64,000 nt of DNA from Carnobacterium sp. 17-4 (lineage in GTDB: Bacteria > Bacillota > Bacilli > Lactobacillales > Carnobacteriaceae), in NCBI RefSeq assembly GCF_000195575.1, contig NC_015391.1:346501-410500 (forward strand), written 5' to 3'. Shown one piece after another: positions 1 to 9,489 of this stretch; position 1 is the first letter of the stretch, and every line of letters starts with the position of its first letter. The position numbers and the translations under genes are program-made. The notes beneath the pieces are model-generated. The model worked only from the letters and a program-made list of their open reading frames with translations, was not told the origin of the DNA and searched no databases.

Positions 1-1887
1 GCGACAAAAATGCAGTTAGTGGAAGATTTGTATCGTCCATTCAAACAAAAACGACGTACAAAAGCCACGATAGCTAAAGAAAGTGGCTTAGAACCTCTAG
101 CACAATGGTTGTTGTCATTTCCAACGACCGATGTACAAGTGGAAGCTGAAAAATACGTCAATGAAGAACACAAAATTGCTACAGGTGAAGAGGCATTAGC
201 TGGAGCACACGAAATTATTGCTGAACGAATTGGGGATGAACCAACTTACAGAACTTGGATTCGGGAATACAGTTCTAAAAATGGGGCAATCAAAGCTAAA
301 GTTAAAAATGCTGATAAAGATGAAAAAGGAACTTTTGAAATGTACTATGACTACAGCGAACCGTTGACAAAAGTTGCATCTCATCGTATTTTAGCGATGA
401 ATCGCGGAGAAAAAGAAGATATCTTAAAAGTTTCTTTTGATTTGAACGAACAAAAAATTCATGAGTATTTGGAAAAACAATTAATTGAGCAGTCTAATTC
501 CACTGCGGTTCCTTTTATAAAAGCAGCTTTTGAAGATAGTTATAAACGGTTCATCGGACCATCTATTGAACGTGAGATCCGTGCAGAATTAACAGAAAAA
601 GCTGGAGAACAAGCCATTCATATTTTTGGAGAAAATCTACGTAATTTATTACTACAAGCCCCACTAAAGGGTAAGATTGTTTTAGGATTAGATCCGGCTT
701 ACCGTACAGGTTGTAAACTCGCGGTTATTGATCCGACAGGGAAGGTGCTTGCGATTGATGTGATTTATCCACACAAACCAGCAGGTGCAGCTGCACGTGC
801 TGAAGCCGCAGTTAAATTCAAAAAATTGATTGACTCGTATCAAGTTGAAATGATCGCAATTGGAAACGGAACAGCTAGCCGTGAATCTGAAACCTTTGTT
901 TCGGAAAACTTAAAAGAAATGGAACGACAAGTTTTCTACGTGATTGTAAATGAAGCGGGTGCATCTGTTTACTCAGCAAGTAAGACAGCTCGTGAAGAGT
1001 TCCCTGATCTGCAAGTTGAGCAAAGAAGTGCGGTTAGCATTGCCCGCAGATTGCAAGATCCTTTAGCTGAACTTGTAAAAATTGACCCTAAATCAGTTGG
1101 TGTTGGTCAATACCAACATGATGTTTCTCAAAAACGCTTGGAAGAACGCTTGGATTTTGTTGTAGAAACGGCAGTTAACCAAGTGGGTGTAAATGTAAAC
1201 ACTGCAAGTACACCTTTATTGCAACACGTTGCTGGATTAAATAAAACAACAGCTACCAATGTTGTGGCTTACCGTGAAGACAATGGTCGCTTTGAAAGTC
1301 GTGCTCAATTGAAAAAAGTTGCTCGCTTAGGCCCTAAAGCTTATGAACAAGCTGTAGGATTCTTACGCATCATTGACGGAAAAAATGTCTTAGACAATAC
1401 AGGTATTCATCCAGAAACCTATAAAGAGGCAAAACAAATTTTAGAATTAGCTGGATTAACTTTATCAGATGTTGGGAGTCTAGAAGCCAAGAAAGTTTTG
1501 GAGAAAATGGACGTAGCAGCATTGGCTGAGCAAGTTGGTTTAGGTAAAGAAACTGTAAAAGATATGCTACAGGCATTGTCAAAACCTGGCCGTGACTTAA
1601 GAGATGAAATGTCAGCTCCGTTATTGCGTACAGATGTTTTAAGCATGGAAGATTTAATACCGGGTATGGAATTAGAAGGAACGGTTAGAAATGTGGTTGA
1701 TTTTGGAGCATTTGTAGATGTCGGAGTCAAACAAGATGGAATGGTTCATATTTCTAAATTAAGCAAAGGCTACATTCAACATCCAACAAATGTTGTTTCT
1801 GTAGGCGATGTTGTGACGGTTTGGGTTGATAGTGTGGATCTGAAAAAAGGTCGAATCGCCTTAACAATGTTGAAACCAAAAGAATAA
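1..1887 (+). CDS. tex: Tex family RNA-binding protein, 5'-truncated by the window
   Basis: The reading frame is open from base 1 (codons for A-T-K precede the first Met at 10), so the true start lies upstream; Tex proteins are usually a little over 700 residues and about 628 are visible here. Seen in order: the helical N-terminal part, a YqgF/RNase H-like domain starting near the GLDPAYRTGCK motif, a helix-hairpin-helix region, and a C-terminal S1 RNA-binding domain (GTVRNVVDFGAFVDVG followed by MVHISKLS). The family binds nucleic acid and is thought to act in transcription or RNA metabolism; its exact role in Gram-positives is not settled. A strong terminator follows at once, so it is the last gene of its transcript. 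Identification is firm; function is only known at family level. Confidence 0.95.
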   Translation, partial: ATKMQLVEDLYRPFKQKRRTKATIAKESGLEPLAQWLLSFPTTDVQVEAEKYVNEEHKIATGEEALAGAHEIIAERIGDEPTYRTWIREYSSKNGAIKAKVKNADKDEKGTFEMYYDYSEPLTKVASHRILAMNRGEKEDILKVSFDLNEQKIHEYLEKQLIEQSNSTAVPFIKAAFEDSYKRFIGPSIEREIRAELTEKAGEQAIHIFGENLRNLLLQAPLKGKIVLGLDPAYRTGCKLAVIDPTGKVLAIDVIYPHKPAGAAARAEAAVKFKKLIDSYQVEMIAIGNGTASRESETFVSENLKEMERQVFYVIVNEAGASVYSASKTAREEFPDLQVEQRSAVSIARRLQDPLAELVKIDPKSVGVGQYQHDVSQKRLEERLDFVVETAVNQVGVNVNTASTPLLQHVAGLNKTTATNVVAYREDNGRFESRAQLKKVARLGPKAYEQAVGFLRIIDGKNVLDNTGIHPETYKEAKQILELAGLTLSDVGSLEAKKVLEKMDVAALAEQVGLGKETVKDMLQALSKPGRDLRDEMSAPLLRTDVLSMEDLIPGMELEGTVRNVVDFGAFVDVGVKQDGMVHISKLSKGYIQHPTNVVSVGDVVTVWVDSVDLKKGRIALTMLKPKE

Positions 1888-1922
1888 GTGATATATTTTA
1901 GCATAAATATTCGTATATAGAG

Positions 1923-1955
1923 AAGAGGCTGGGATTTTTTCCCATCCTCTTTTTT
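1923..1955 (+). terminator. Intrinsic terminator after tex
   Basis: Twelve-base arms (1923-1934 and 1940-1951) with one mismatch close over a T-rich loop and are followed by a T run. It ends the tex transcript. Confidence 0.85.
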
Positions 1956-1970
1956 CGTAACGGCTTTTAG

Positions 1971-1999
1971 TTGTGAGACAACGTATAAACTTGTAAAAT
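1971..1999 (+). promoter_or_regulatory. Putative sigma-A promoter for sprT
   Basis: TTGTGA (1971-1976), 17-nt spacer, TAAAAT (1994-1999). It lies after the tex terminator and about 55 nt before the sprT start. Confidence 0.5.
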
Positions 2000-2057
2000 A
2001 AACCATAAGTAAACAGATTAGGAAGCAAAATGAAAATTGGAAAAGGAAGAGTAAGTT

Positions 2058-2513
2058 ATGAATCAAGCGGAACTACAAACCTTAGTGGAAAAGACCTCAC
2101 ATGATTTTTTTGGGTTACCTTTTCAACATGAAGCAGTATTTAATCCTCGTTTGCGCACAACTGGAGGACGCTATCATCTAAAATCCCATAATCTAGATTT
2201 TAATCTAAGGATTTTAGAAGCTTTTGGATTGGAAGAATTTTTAGGAGTGATCAAGCATGAATTATGCCATTACCATTTGCATTTATCAGATGCTGGTTTT
2301 CAACACAAAGACAAAGAATTCAAACAATTGTTAACAGCTGTTGGTGGATCAAGATTTGTAAAATCGTTAAGCAAACCTCAGGCAGTAAAGAAAAAACTAC
2401 TTTACAAATGCCAAGGATGTTCTCAAGTGATTTACCGACAGCGCAAAGTTAATACACAGAAATATGTTTGTGGTCAATGTAGAGGTAAATTAGTGTATAT
2501 TGAGATTCAATAG
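2058..2513 (+). CDS. SprT-like zinc metalloprotease-fold protein
   Basis: 151 residues. The zincin motif HELCH is at residues 67-71 and a C-terminal zinc ribbon is formed by C118/C121 and C138/C141 (CQGC and CGQC), the usual SprT-family layout. In eukaryotes the related Spartan protease degrades DNA-protein crosslinks; the bacterial SprT-like proteins have no firmly assigned substrate. The start at 2058 follows AAGGAAGAG with good spacing. It is 29 nt upstream of the beta-helix gene, with an AGGAGG site between, so the two may share a transcript. Cytoplasmic: no signal peptide. Family assignment is firm. Confidence 0.9.
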   Translation: MNQAELQTLVEKTSHDFFGLPFQHEAVFNPRLRTTGGRYHLKSHNLDFNLRILEAFGLEEFLGVIKHELCHYHLHLSDAGFQHKDKEFKQLLTAVGGSRFVKSLSKPQAVKKKLLYKCQGCSQVIYRQRKVNTQKYVCGQCRGKLVYIEIQ

Positions 2514-2542
2514 GAAACGAGCGGACCTTAGGAGGGAAGAGA

Positions 2543-3964
2543 ATGAATCAAGAGCAAGCGATCCAGCAAAAATTAACGGCTATTTTTCCAATGTACGAAA
2601 GTCCAATGCAAAAACAACGAGCAATTAAGCAAACGGAAGACTTGTTTCGTACGTTAACTGGCAGATTGGCTGAACCTAAAATGAATGGCCTAAAGATAAA
2701 TGGCCCCAGTAGGACTAAGACTGACTTTACTACAGAAAGACCTGTCTTGGTCGATCAAAATGGAAAAGTTTCTCCACTTTGGAAAATAGTATTAGACTAT
2801 GAAATGACTTGGTTGGAAAATAAATTAACGACTGTTTCAGTAGTTGATTATGGGGCAATCGGAGATGGTAAATTAGATTGTACAAAAGCTTTTAAAAAAG
2901 CACTTTCCTCCGGGTATAGACGTGTCCTCGTACCACCAGGCAAATATGTCGTTAGAGGAATTGAGCTCCCTTCTTGTACAGAATTGATTGGAAGTGGCAT
3001 AGACGAAACTGTTCTCATTTTGCATAAAGATGCTCCTAAAAAAACACGATTGATCACAAATAAACACTATTTAAATGGAAATCATCACATTCGTATTGAA
3101 GGAATGAGTTTAGACTGGAACGTTGCAAGATTGAAGGGGCATGAAAAAACAGCTAGTGGTGGGACATTTTCCAGTGGCATTACCTTAGCTCACGTTAAGT
3201 ATGCACTCGTTCGTAATGTGAAAATCAGTGACCCAGGACTGCATGGCATTGATGTCACATCTCCAGTATACAATTATCTTGGAGATGGTCTTAGAGCAAG
3301 AGGTGGTAGTGAGTATATCTGGATAGACCAAATTGAAGCCAGTGGTTTTGGCGATGATGGGATAACGACTCACCATAGTGATTATATATTCATCTCTAAC
3401 TCTTATGCTCATCATCCTAGTGGTCGTGCTCATAAAAAGGGCTATTCAAACTCAAATGGAATTGAGATCGATGACGGTTCACAACATGTCACCTTGACGA
3501 ATAACCATACGGCTTTTTGTTTTGGAGGAGTCGAAATAAAAGCACATGAAACAAGCTCTGCAGCCTCCGATACCCAAATCATTGGCCATTTTTCGGACCA
3601 CGATAACCGCTCATACAATTTTAGACACATTGGTCACCACCAAGCAGAAGAGTCGTATTCTATGTCAGCATTTGGTATACGGGCAACCTTTCTTGCAGCT
3701 TGCTACCCTCAAGTGACAAAGTTGTATACAGCCTCGACTCCAAGAGCGCTAGTAGTATCAGCTTATCAAAAAGTAGCGATCCATCATTTTTTCACAATAA
3801 CAAAACTTGAAAATCGTTTAGATAAAATTGCTTTATCTGTTCAATACCGTGCAGGAGAAGTAGCCATCAAAGAAATTCGATTAAAAAATTATGAAGGAGC
3901 TAAAAAACCTATTCGTCTCGGGAAAGAAACTGGACGGGTATATATAGATGATGGAAATGAATGA
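2543..3964 (+). CDS. Right-handed beta-helix (pectate-lyase/GH28-like) protein
   Basis: 473 residues. After about 90 residues of unrecognised N-terminal sequence comes the opening typical of Pectate_lyase_3/GH28-type beta-helix proteins (VVDYGAIGDG, then a PPGKY strand), followed by repeated strand-turn units and a GFGDDGITTHHSDY segment resembling the acidic active-site turn of GH28 enzymes. About 70 further residues follow the helix. Such proteins cleave or bind acidic polysaccharides, and also serve as phage tailspikes, but no phage gene is nearby. No signal peptide or membrane segment is visible, which is odd for a polysaccharide enzyme. The start follows a perfect AGGAGG site (2530-2535). 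The fold call is good; substrate and activity are unknown. Confidence 0.75.
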   Translation: MNQEQAIQQKLTAIFPMYESPMQKQRAIKQTEDLFRTLTGRLAEPKMNGLKINGPSRTKTDFTTERPVLVDQNGKVSPLWKIVLDYEMTWLENKLTTVSVVDYGAIGDGKLDCTKAFKKALSSGYRRVLVPPGKYVVRGIELPSCTELIGSGIDETVLILHKDAPKKTRLITNKHYLNGNHHIRIEGMSLDWNVARLKGHEKTASGGTFSSGITLAHVKYALVRNVKISDPGLHGIDVTSPVYNYLGDGLRARGGSEYIWIDQIEASGFGDDGITTHHSDYIFISNSYAHHPSGRAHKKGYSNSNGIEIDDGSQHVTLTNNHTAFCFGGVEIKAHETSSAASDTQIIGHFSDHDNRSYNFRHIGHHQAEESYSMSAFGIRATFLAACYPQVTKLYTASTPRALVVSAYQKVAIHHFFTITKLENRLDKIALSVQYRAGEVAIKEIRLKNYEGAKKPIRLGKETGRVYIDDGNE

Positions 3965-4002
3965 GATAAAATGTTGAAACCATCTTTTTTTTCAAGCTTT
4001 TA

Positions 4003-4011
4003 TGGTATGAT
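4003..4011 (+). promoter_or_regulatory. Extended -10 promoter for pncB
   Basis: TG-G-TATGAT gives an extended -10 element about 35 nt before the pncB start; no good -35 is seen at the standard spacing. Confidence 0.45.
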
Positions 4012-4044
4012 AAAAAGGAAAAAATGAGAGTTAGGGGAAGAGTA

Positions 4045-5523
4045 ATGAATACGATATATCCAGATGACAGTTGGGCATTACACACTGATCTATACCAAAT
4101 AAATATGATGAAAACGTATTGGGAACTCGGAAAAGCAGATTCACATGCGGTTTTTGAATCCTATTTTAGAAGCAACCCTTTTAATAGTGGGTATGCTATT
4201 TTTGCTGGCTTAGAACGCATTGTACAGTACATTCAAAAATTAAAGTTTACATCAAGTGACATTGATTACTTAAGAAGTTTAAACACATACCCAGAAGGAT
4301 TTTTAGATTATTTAAAAGATTTTAAATTCAAAGGAACAATTCGTTCGATGGTTGAAGGAGAAGTTGTTTTTGCAGGTGAACCGCTTATTCAAGTAGAAGG
4401 TCCTTTAGCAGATTGCCAACTAGTTGAAACAGCTATTTTAAATGTTTTGAATTATCAGACCTTGATTGCAACCAAAGCATCTAATATCAAATCAATTGTA
4501 AAAGATGAGCCTGTTTTAGAATTTGGTACACGAAGAGCACAGGAAATGGATGCGGCTATTTGGGGAACAAGAGCTGCTTTTATTGGAGGGTGCGACGCTA
4601 CCAGCAATACACGTGCAGGCAAAATATTTGATATACCGGTGAGCGGAACACATGCACATTCATTAGTACAAGTTTACCGGAATGATTATGATGCATTCAT
4701 AGCGTATGCTACGACACACAAAGATTGCGTTTTTCTCGTTGATACTTATGACACATTGAAATCGGGTGTGCCAAATGCTATACGAGTTGCAAGAGAACTT
4801 GGTGACAAAATCAACTTTTTAGGTGTGCGTATTGATAGTGGAGACATGGCATACATTTCAAAAAAAGTACGTCAACAACTTGATGATGCTGGATTTACTG
4901 AAGCAAAAATATATGCCTCAAATGATTTAGATGAAAAAACAATTTTAAATTTAAAAATGCAAGGTGCACGGATCGATGTTTGGGGTGTAGGAACCAAACT
5001 GATTACTGCTTATGATCAACCTGCTCTGGGAGCTGTTTACAAATTGGTTTCCATTGAAGATGAACAAGGCAATATGGTGGATACATTGAAACTTTCCAGT
5101 AATGCTGAAAAAGTTTCAACTCCTGGTAAAAAACAAGTATGGCGTATCACTAAGAATGATGATGGGAAGTCAGAAGGCGATTACATCACTCTTTGGGAAG
5201 AAAGACCCGATCAAAAGGAAGAATTGTTCATGTTCCATCCGGTACACACATATATTAATAAAACAGTAACGAATTTTAGTGCTAGACCTCTGCTGAAAGA
5301 AATTTTTGTAGATGGAAAATTAGTATATGATTTGCCAAAATTAACGGAAATTAAAACGTATGCTGAAGTCAGTCTAGGAATGCTTTGGGAAGAGTACAAA
5401 CGCAGCTTGAATCCGGAAGCTTACCCAGTAGATTTATCTCAATCAGCGTATCATCATAAAATTAAGTCCATTGAAAAAGCACGTGATGACGTGAATAAAA
5501 TGTCGAAAAAACCAATTATCTAA
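4045..5523 (+). CDS. pncB: Nicotinate phosphoribosyltransferase
   Basis: 492 residues from ATG 4045, chosen because AGGGGAAG (4034-4041) lies just before it; an in-frame ATG at 4024 would add seven residues but has no ribosome site. The enzyme makes nicotinate mononucleotide from nicotinate and PRPP, the first step of the Preiss-Handler salvage route. Family hallmarks include LHTDLYQINMM at the N-terminus, the EFGTRRAQ segment, GTHAHS, and the IDSGD phosphate-binding loop. The next gene, nadE, catalyses the last step of the same route, so the pair supplies NAD from exogenous niacin. Each has its own promoter and a terminator lies between them. Confidence 0.95.
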   Translation: MNTIYPDDSWALHTDLYQINMMKTYWELGKADSHAVFESYFRSNPFNSGYAIFAGLERIVQYIQKLKFTSSDIDYLRSLNTYPEGFLDYLKDFKFKGTIRSMVEGEVVFAGEPLIQVEGPLADCQLVETAILNVLNYQTLIATKASNIKSIVKDEPVLEFGTRRAQEMDAAIWGTRAAFIGGCDATSNTRAGKIFDIPVSGTHAHSLVQVYRNDYDAFIAYATTHKDCVFLVDTYDTLKSGVPNAIRVARELGDKINFLGVRIDSGDMAYISKKVRQQLDDAGFTEAKIYASNDLDEKTILNLKMQGARIDVWGVGTKLITAYDQPALGAVYKLVSIEDEQGNMVDTLKLSSNAEKVSTPGKKQVWRITKNDDGKSEGDYITLWEERPDQKEELFMFHPVHTYINKTVTNFSARPLLKEIFVDGKLVYDLPKLTEIKTYAEVSLGMLWEEYKRSLNPEAYPVDLSQSAYHHKIKSIEKARDDVNKMSKKPII

Positions 5524-5535
5524 CAGTAAAATAGT

Positions 5536-5567
5536 AAAAAAAAGAATCAGTTAATGATTCTTTTTTT
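5536..5567 (+). terminator. Terminator between pncB and nadE
   Basis: AAGAATCA and TGATTCTT arms around a short loop, with A tract before and T tract after. Confidence 0.8.
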
Positions 5568-5601
5568 GAAATTAGAAATATTAGAGCCGTAAAAAGAACT
5601 A

Positions 5602-5610
5602 TGCTATACT
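5602..5610 (+). promoter_or_regulatory. Extended -10 promoter for nadE
   Basis: TG-C-TATACT sits about 38 nt before the nadE start codon; the -35 region is weak. Confidence 0.45.
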
Positions 5611-5647
5611 ACGTTTAACGATTAATCAAAGAGGAGAGGCTACAGTT

Positions 5648-6475
5648 ATGTCAGATTTGAAAAACCAAATTATTGAGGAAATGCGTGTTCGTCCATCTAT
5701 TGATCCAAAGGTTGAAGTGCGAAAAAGTGTGGATTTTCTAAAAGACTATTTGAAGAAACAGTCATTTTTAAAAACGCTAGTATTAGGTATTAGTGGAGGA
5801 CAAGATTCTACATTAGTTGGGAAATTAAGCCAGTTGGCTATGACAGAATTGCGCGAAGAGACTGGAGACAATGATTATCAATTTATTGCTGTACGTCTTC
5901 CTTATGGCGAACAAGCAGACGAAAAAGATGCTATGGATGCAATAGCTTTTATTGAAGCGGATAAAGTAGTTAAAGTGAATGTAAAGCCTGGAGTAGATGC
6001 AACAGTAAAAACACTAGAAGATAGTGGGACATCTGTGAGTGATTTTGTAAAAGGAAATATCAAAGCTCGTCAACGTATGATTATTCAATATGCGATAGCT
6101 GGAAGTCATAATGGGACAGTAGTAGGTACGGATCATTCTGCGGAATCGGTTACTGGCTTTTTCACAAAATTTGGAGATGGCGGTACCGATATTAATCCTA
6201 TCTTTAGATTAAACAAGCGTCAGGGAAAAGCTTTATTAGAAGAACTAGGGGCGCCTGAACATCTATACAAAAAAATCCCAACTGCTGATTTAGAAGAAAA
6301 TAAACCTTCTTTACCAGATGAGAAAGCTTTGGGTGTCACTTACGATCAAATTGATGATTACTTAGAGGGTAAAGATGTGCCAGAAGAAGCAGCGCAAAAA
6401 ATTGAAAATTGGTACGTGAAAACAGAACATAAACGTCATCTTCCAATCACTATTTTTGATGATTTTTGGAAATAA
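5648..6475 (+). CDS. nadE: NH3-dependent NAD+ synthetase
   Basis: 275 residues, the usual length of the ammonia-dependent form (no glutaminase domain). It amidates nicotinic acid adenine dinucleotide to NAD using ATP and ammonia. The PP-loop ATP-binding motif SGGQDST is at residues 49-55; further hallmarks are GTDHSAE and the substrate loop TADLEENKP. The start follows GAGGAGAGG with good spacing. It pairs functionally with pncB just upstream. Confident call. Confidence 0.96.
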   Translation: MSDLKNQIIEEMRVRPSIDPKVEVRKSVDFLKDYLKKQSFLKTLVLGISGGQDSTLVGKLSQLAMTELREETGDNDYQFIAVRLPYGEQADEKDAMDAIAFIEADKVVKVNVKPGVDATVKTLEDSGTSVSDFVKGNIKARQRMIIQYAIAGSHNGTVVGTDHSAESVTGFFTKFGDGGTDINPIFRLNKRQGKALLEELGAPEHLYKKIPTADLEENKPSLPDEKALGVTYDQIDDYLEGKDVPEEAAQKIENWYVKTEHKRHLPITIFDDFWK

Positions 6476-6511
6476 AAAAGAACCAGGAATATATGGAGAT
6501 AGGAGACACTT

Positions 6512-6543
6512 AAAGGCTGGGAAATTTATTCCAGCTTTTTTCT
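6512..6543 (+). terminator. Terminator after nadE
   Basis: AAGGCTGG (6513-6520) pairs with CCAGCTTT (6531-6538), followed by a T run. Confidence 0.75.
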
Positions 6544-6603
6544 GTTACAGACAACCATTATTCATTTATGACTGTTCAAAAATTAGATAAAGAGGTGAAA
6601 GTA

Positions 6604-7554
6604 GTGGAAATGGAAAAATTGTCACTTGTGGTTCCTTGTTACAATGAGGAGCAAACAATCCCCCTTTTTTTTGCTGCAGTTGAAAAAATCCGGCCAACCT
6701 TAGCAAATATAAGTATTGAATATATTTTTGTTAACGACGGTTCGAAAGACCAGACATTAACTGTGTTGAGAAAAATGGCATTAAAATACCCCGATGCTAT
6801 CCGATATTTATCCTTTTCGCGAAATTTTGGAAAAGAAGCTGCATTATTTGCAGGACTGGAGCATGCTACGGGAGATTACGTAGCAGTAATGGATGTTGAT
6901 TTGCAAGATCCTCCGGAACTATTGCCTCAGATGCTTAATCTTATACGTCAGGAAAAATATGATTGTGTAGGAACTAGAAGGGTAAGTCGAAAAGGTGAGC
7001 CGGCTATCCGGTCATTTTTAGCCAAAGAATTTTATCGGCTCATGAACCGCATTTCAGCGGTTGAATTTGTGGATGGAGCGCGTGATTACAGATTAATGAC
7101 TCGTCAAATGGTCGAGGCCATTCTTTCCATGACGGAAGTTAACCGTTTTTCAAAAGGGATTTTTAGCTGGGTAGGATTTGATACAACTTATTTAGAGTAT
7201 GAAAATAAAGAGCGTGCTGCCGGAAAAACGTCTTGGTCACTATGGTCCTTATTTAAATATTCGTTGGATGCAATTGTTGATTTTTCCGATATTCCATTGG
7301 CAATAGCTTCTTTTGTAGGATTATTTTCCTTTTTTATTGCCCTGTTCTTTATGGTCGTGATTGTTATCCGAACGGTTTTATTTGATGACCCAACAGCCGG
7401 CTGGCCTTCTTTAGTTACCATTATATTGGCTATTGGTGGATTGCAGCTATTTTGTTTAGGAATAGTAGGCAAATATTTAGGAAAAACCTATTTGGAATCA
7501 AAGAAAAGACCCATCTACATTTTGAAAGAAACCGACAAAAATAAAAAAAATTAA
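6604..7554 (+). CDS. Membrane family-2 glycosyltransferase (GtrB/DPM1-like)
   Basis: 316 residues from GTG 6604, preceded by GAGGTG (6592-6597) at good spacing; an in-frame ATG at 6568 has no ribosome site, and ATG 6610 is also possible. The GT-A domain opens with SLVVPCYNEEQTIP and carries the metal-binding motif VMDVDLQDPPEL. Two hydrophobic segments at the C-terminus anchor it. Family members usually load a sugar from a nucleotide donor onto undecaprenyl phosphate, for later use outside the cell. It lies 36 nt before an LTA-synthase-like gene with no terminator between, suggesting joint work on a surface polymer or glycolipid. The sugar used cannot be read from sequence. Confidence 0.85.
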   Translation: MEMEKLSLVVPCYNEEQTIPLFFAAVEKIRPTLANISIEYIFVNDGSKDQTLTVLRKMALKYPDAIRYLSFSRNFGKEAALFAGLEHATGDYVAVMDVDLQDPPELLPQMLNLIRQEKYDCVGTRRVSRKGEPAIRSFLAKEFYRLMNRISAVEFVDGARDYRLMTRQMVEAILSMTEVNRFSKGIFSWVGFDTTYLEYENKERAAGKTSWSLWSLFKYSLDAIVDFSDIPLAIASFVGLFSFFIALFFMVVIVIRTVLFDDPTAGWPSLVTIILAIGGLQLFCLGIVGKYLGKTYLESKKRPIYILKETDKNKKN

Positions 7555-7590
7555 CGACAAATCAAGAATTTTTTAGTGAAGGTGTATGAA

Positions 7591-9489
7591 ATGAGAAAAC
7601 TAAAAGGAAAACAAATGAGTTCGTCTACGTACCGCTATCCAACTGTTTTTAAAGAGTGTTTGAATACGGTCTTACTAGGTTTGATTGCTTCATTTATAGG
7701 AAATTTCTTATTGCAATTTTTTCAAAATCAATACAGTTTTTCTTTAGCCGTAAAATTTGCCTTTCAATGGCATACAGAGATGTTTTTAATAGGGGTATTT
7801 TTGCTGTTTACTATCTACTTATGGATAACAGCCATAGGTGGTTCGCGTTGGTTGAGTACCCTTACTCTGACAGTTGCGGTAGTCGCAACAGGTATAACGA
7901 CACAACAAAAAATGGCTTTACGTGGCGAGCCTTTGTATCCATCTGACTTGACCATGATTCAAGAGTTGCCTTTTTTGATCCAAATGATCGATAGCAAGCT
8001 GCTTTTAGTCATCAGTATTTTTCTAATCAGTGCCATCATACTAAGCATATCTATTTTTATTAAGCATAAAAAGAGGTCAAAAACCTTTATTGATTCTAAA
8101 CAAAAAAAATGGAATTGGTTTGTACGAGGCGTCACATTCATTGTGACAAGCGCTATTCTTTTTTATAGTCTAGGGTTTAATCAGCCGAGTAATTTGGTGA
8201 AAGCTGCTTATGACCGACATGCTTACTGGATTCCTTACAGTCAGCAAATGAATTATTACAACAATGGTTTCATAGGTGGATTTTTATATAACCTGGGTGT
8301 AGAAGCTATGACCAAACCAACAGGGTATTCAGAAGAACAAATAATAAAAATTGTTCAAGAATATGAAGAAAAAGCAGTTAAAGTAAATCAGACAAGATTA
8401 GCATCACTAAAAGACGTAAATATTATTTATGTCATGAATGAAAGTTTTTCAGATCCCACAGCTCTTGAAGGAGTTACCGTTTCAAAAGACCCGATTCCGA
8501 AGCTACGAGCATTAAAGGACACTTCCTTAAGTGGAACGATGTTATCTCAAGGTTATGGAGGTGGAACAGCTAATATCGAATTCGAAGCCTTAACGGGCTT
8601 GTCAATGGAGCCGATGACTGCTAGTTTAACAACTCCTTATACGCAATTGGTTTCTAGGATGAACGAGTTGCCATCAGTTGTTTCTTATCTGAATCAGCAG
8701 GGTCATGCCACAACGGCTATTCATCCGTATGATACAACGATGTATAAACGAAATGAAGTTTACCAAAAATTAGGGTTTAAAACGTTTTTGACGGAAACAA
8801 CTATGGAGTTTGTGGGTAAAAAAGATCGGAATCCGTATATTTCAGATGAATCCGCTTATCAAGAAGTCTTGCAACAAATGAAAACAACACAAGAGCCTGA
8901 TTTTATCCATCTGGTTACGATGCAGAACCATATGGTTTACAGCGGTAAATACCCTAATACAAACTATTCTGCTCAAGGGACAGGAAATGCTAGAGAAGCA
9001 GCCAATTACCTACAAGATCTAGCATATAGTGATGATGCATTAAATGAATTTTTAGAAACAATAGGTCAATCAACTGAAAAAACGATCGTTGTTTTTTGGG
9101 GAGACCACCTGCCAAGTTTTTATAATGAGACTGTAGTCGAAACGAATGGACGTTTAAAAATGCACCAAACGCCATTGCTCATCTATTCTAATTTTGCTGA
9201 AAACTACGATACAATGGGAACCATTAGTCCTATTTATTACATGAATCATATTTTAGACATTGCAAATGCTCAAGTTACTCCTTACCATGCTTTTTTAATG
9301 GAGTTGGAAGAGGCCTTGCCTGCTTTTGAAAAAGGGACATACCTTGAACGTGATTCAACAGTTGTAGCTGCAAAACGAGGAGACCTTTCAAAAAACACAC
9401 AAGAGTTGTTAAAGATATACGATATGATTCAATACGATGTTACGGTAGGTGAAAATTATAGTAAAGCACATGATTTTTTTGAAGATTAA
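7591..9489 (+). CDS. LTA synthase-like membrane phosphotransferase (sulfatase fold)
   Basis: 632 residues from ATG 7591 (GAAGGTG just upstream; a GTG at 7576 is less likely). Five hydrophobic segments in the first 200 residues are followed by a large extracellular sulfatase-type domain, the architecture of LtaS and MdoB-like enzymes that move glycerol phosphate between lipids and polymers. The domain starts at NIIYVMNESFSDP; the probable catalytic threonine is T326 in GGGTANIEFEALTG, and VVFWGDHLPSFY carries later metal ligands. The loop around the threonine differs from that of classical LtaS, so it may modify another glycerol-phosphate polymer or a glycolipid. It probably shares a transcript with the glycosyltransferase upstream. 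Fold is sure, substrate is not. Confidence 0.85.
   Translation: MRKLKGKQMSSSTYRYPTVFKECLNTVLLGLIASFIGNFLLQFFQNQYSFSLAVKFAFQWHTEMFLIGVFLLFTIYLWITAIGGSRWLSTLTLTVAVVATGITTQQKMALRGEPLYPSDLTMIQELPFLIQMIDSKLLLVISIFLISAIILSISIFIKHKKRSKTFIDSKQKKWNWFVRGVTFIVTSAILFYSLGFNQPSNLVKAAYDRHAYWIPYSQQMNYYNNGFIGGFLYNLGVEAMTKPTGYSEEQIIKIVQEYEEKAVKVNQTRLASLKDVNIIYVMNESFSDPTALEGVTVSKDPIPKLRALKDTSLSGTMLSQGYGGGTANIEFEALTGLSMEPMTASLTTPYTQLVSRMNELPSVVSYLNQQGHATTAIHPYDTTMYKRNEVYQKLGFKTFLTETTMEFVGKKDRNPYISDESAYQEVLQQMKTTQEPDFIHLVTMQNHMVYSGKYPNTNYSAQGTGNAREAANYLQDLAYSDDALNEFLETIGQSTEKTIVVFWGDHLPSFYNETVVETNGRLKMHQTPLLIYSNFAENYDTMGTISPIYYMNHILDIANAQVTPYHAFLMELEEALPAFEKGTYLERDSTVVAAKRGDLSKNTQELLKIYDMIQYDVTVGENYSKAHDFFED

Noticed and set aside
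1776-2066. Minus-strand open frame across the end of tex and its terminator
   Set aside because: It runs through a terminator and the antisense of tex, with no ribosome site; a shadow frame.
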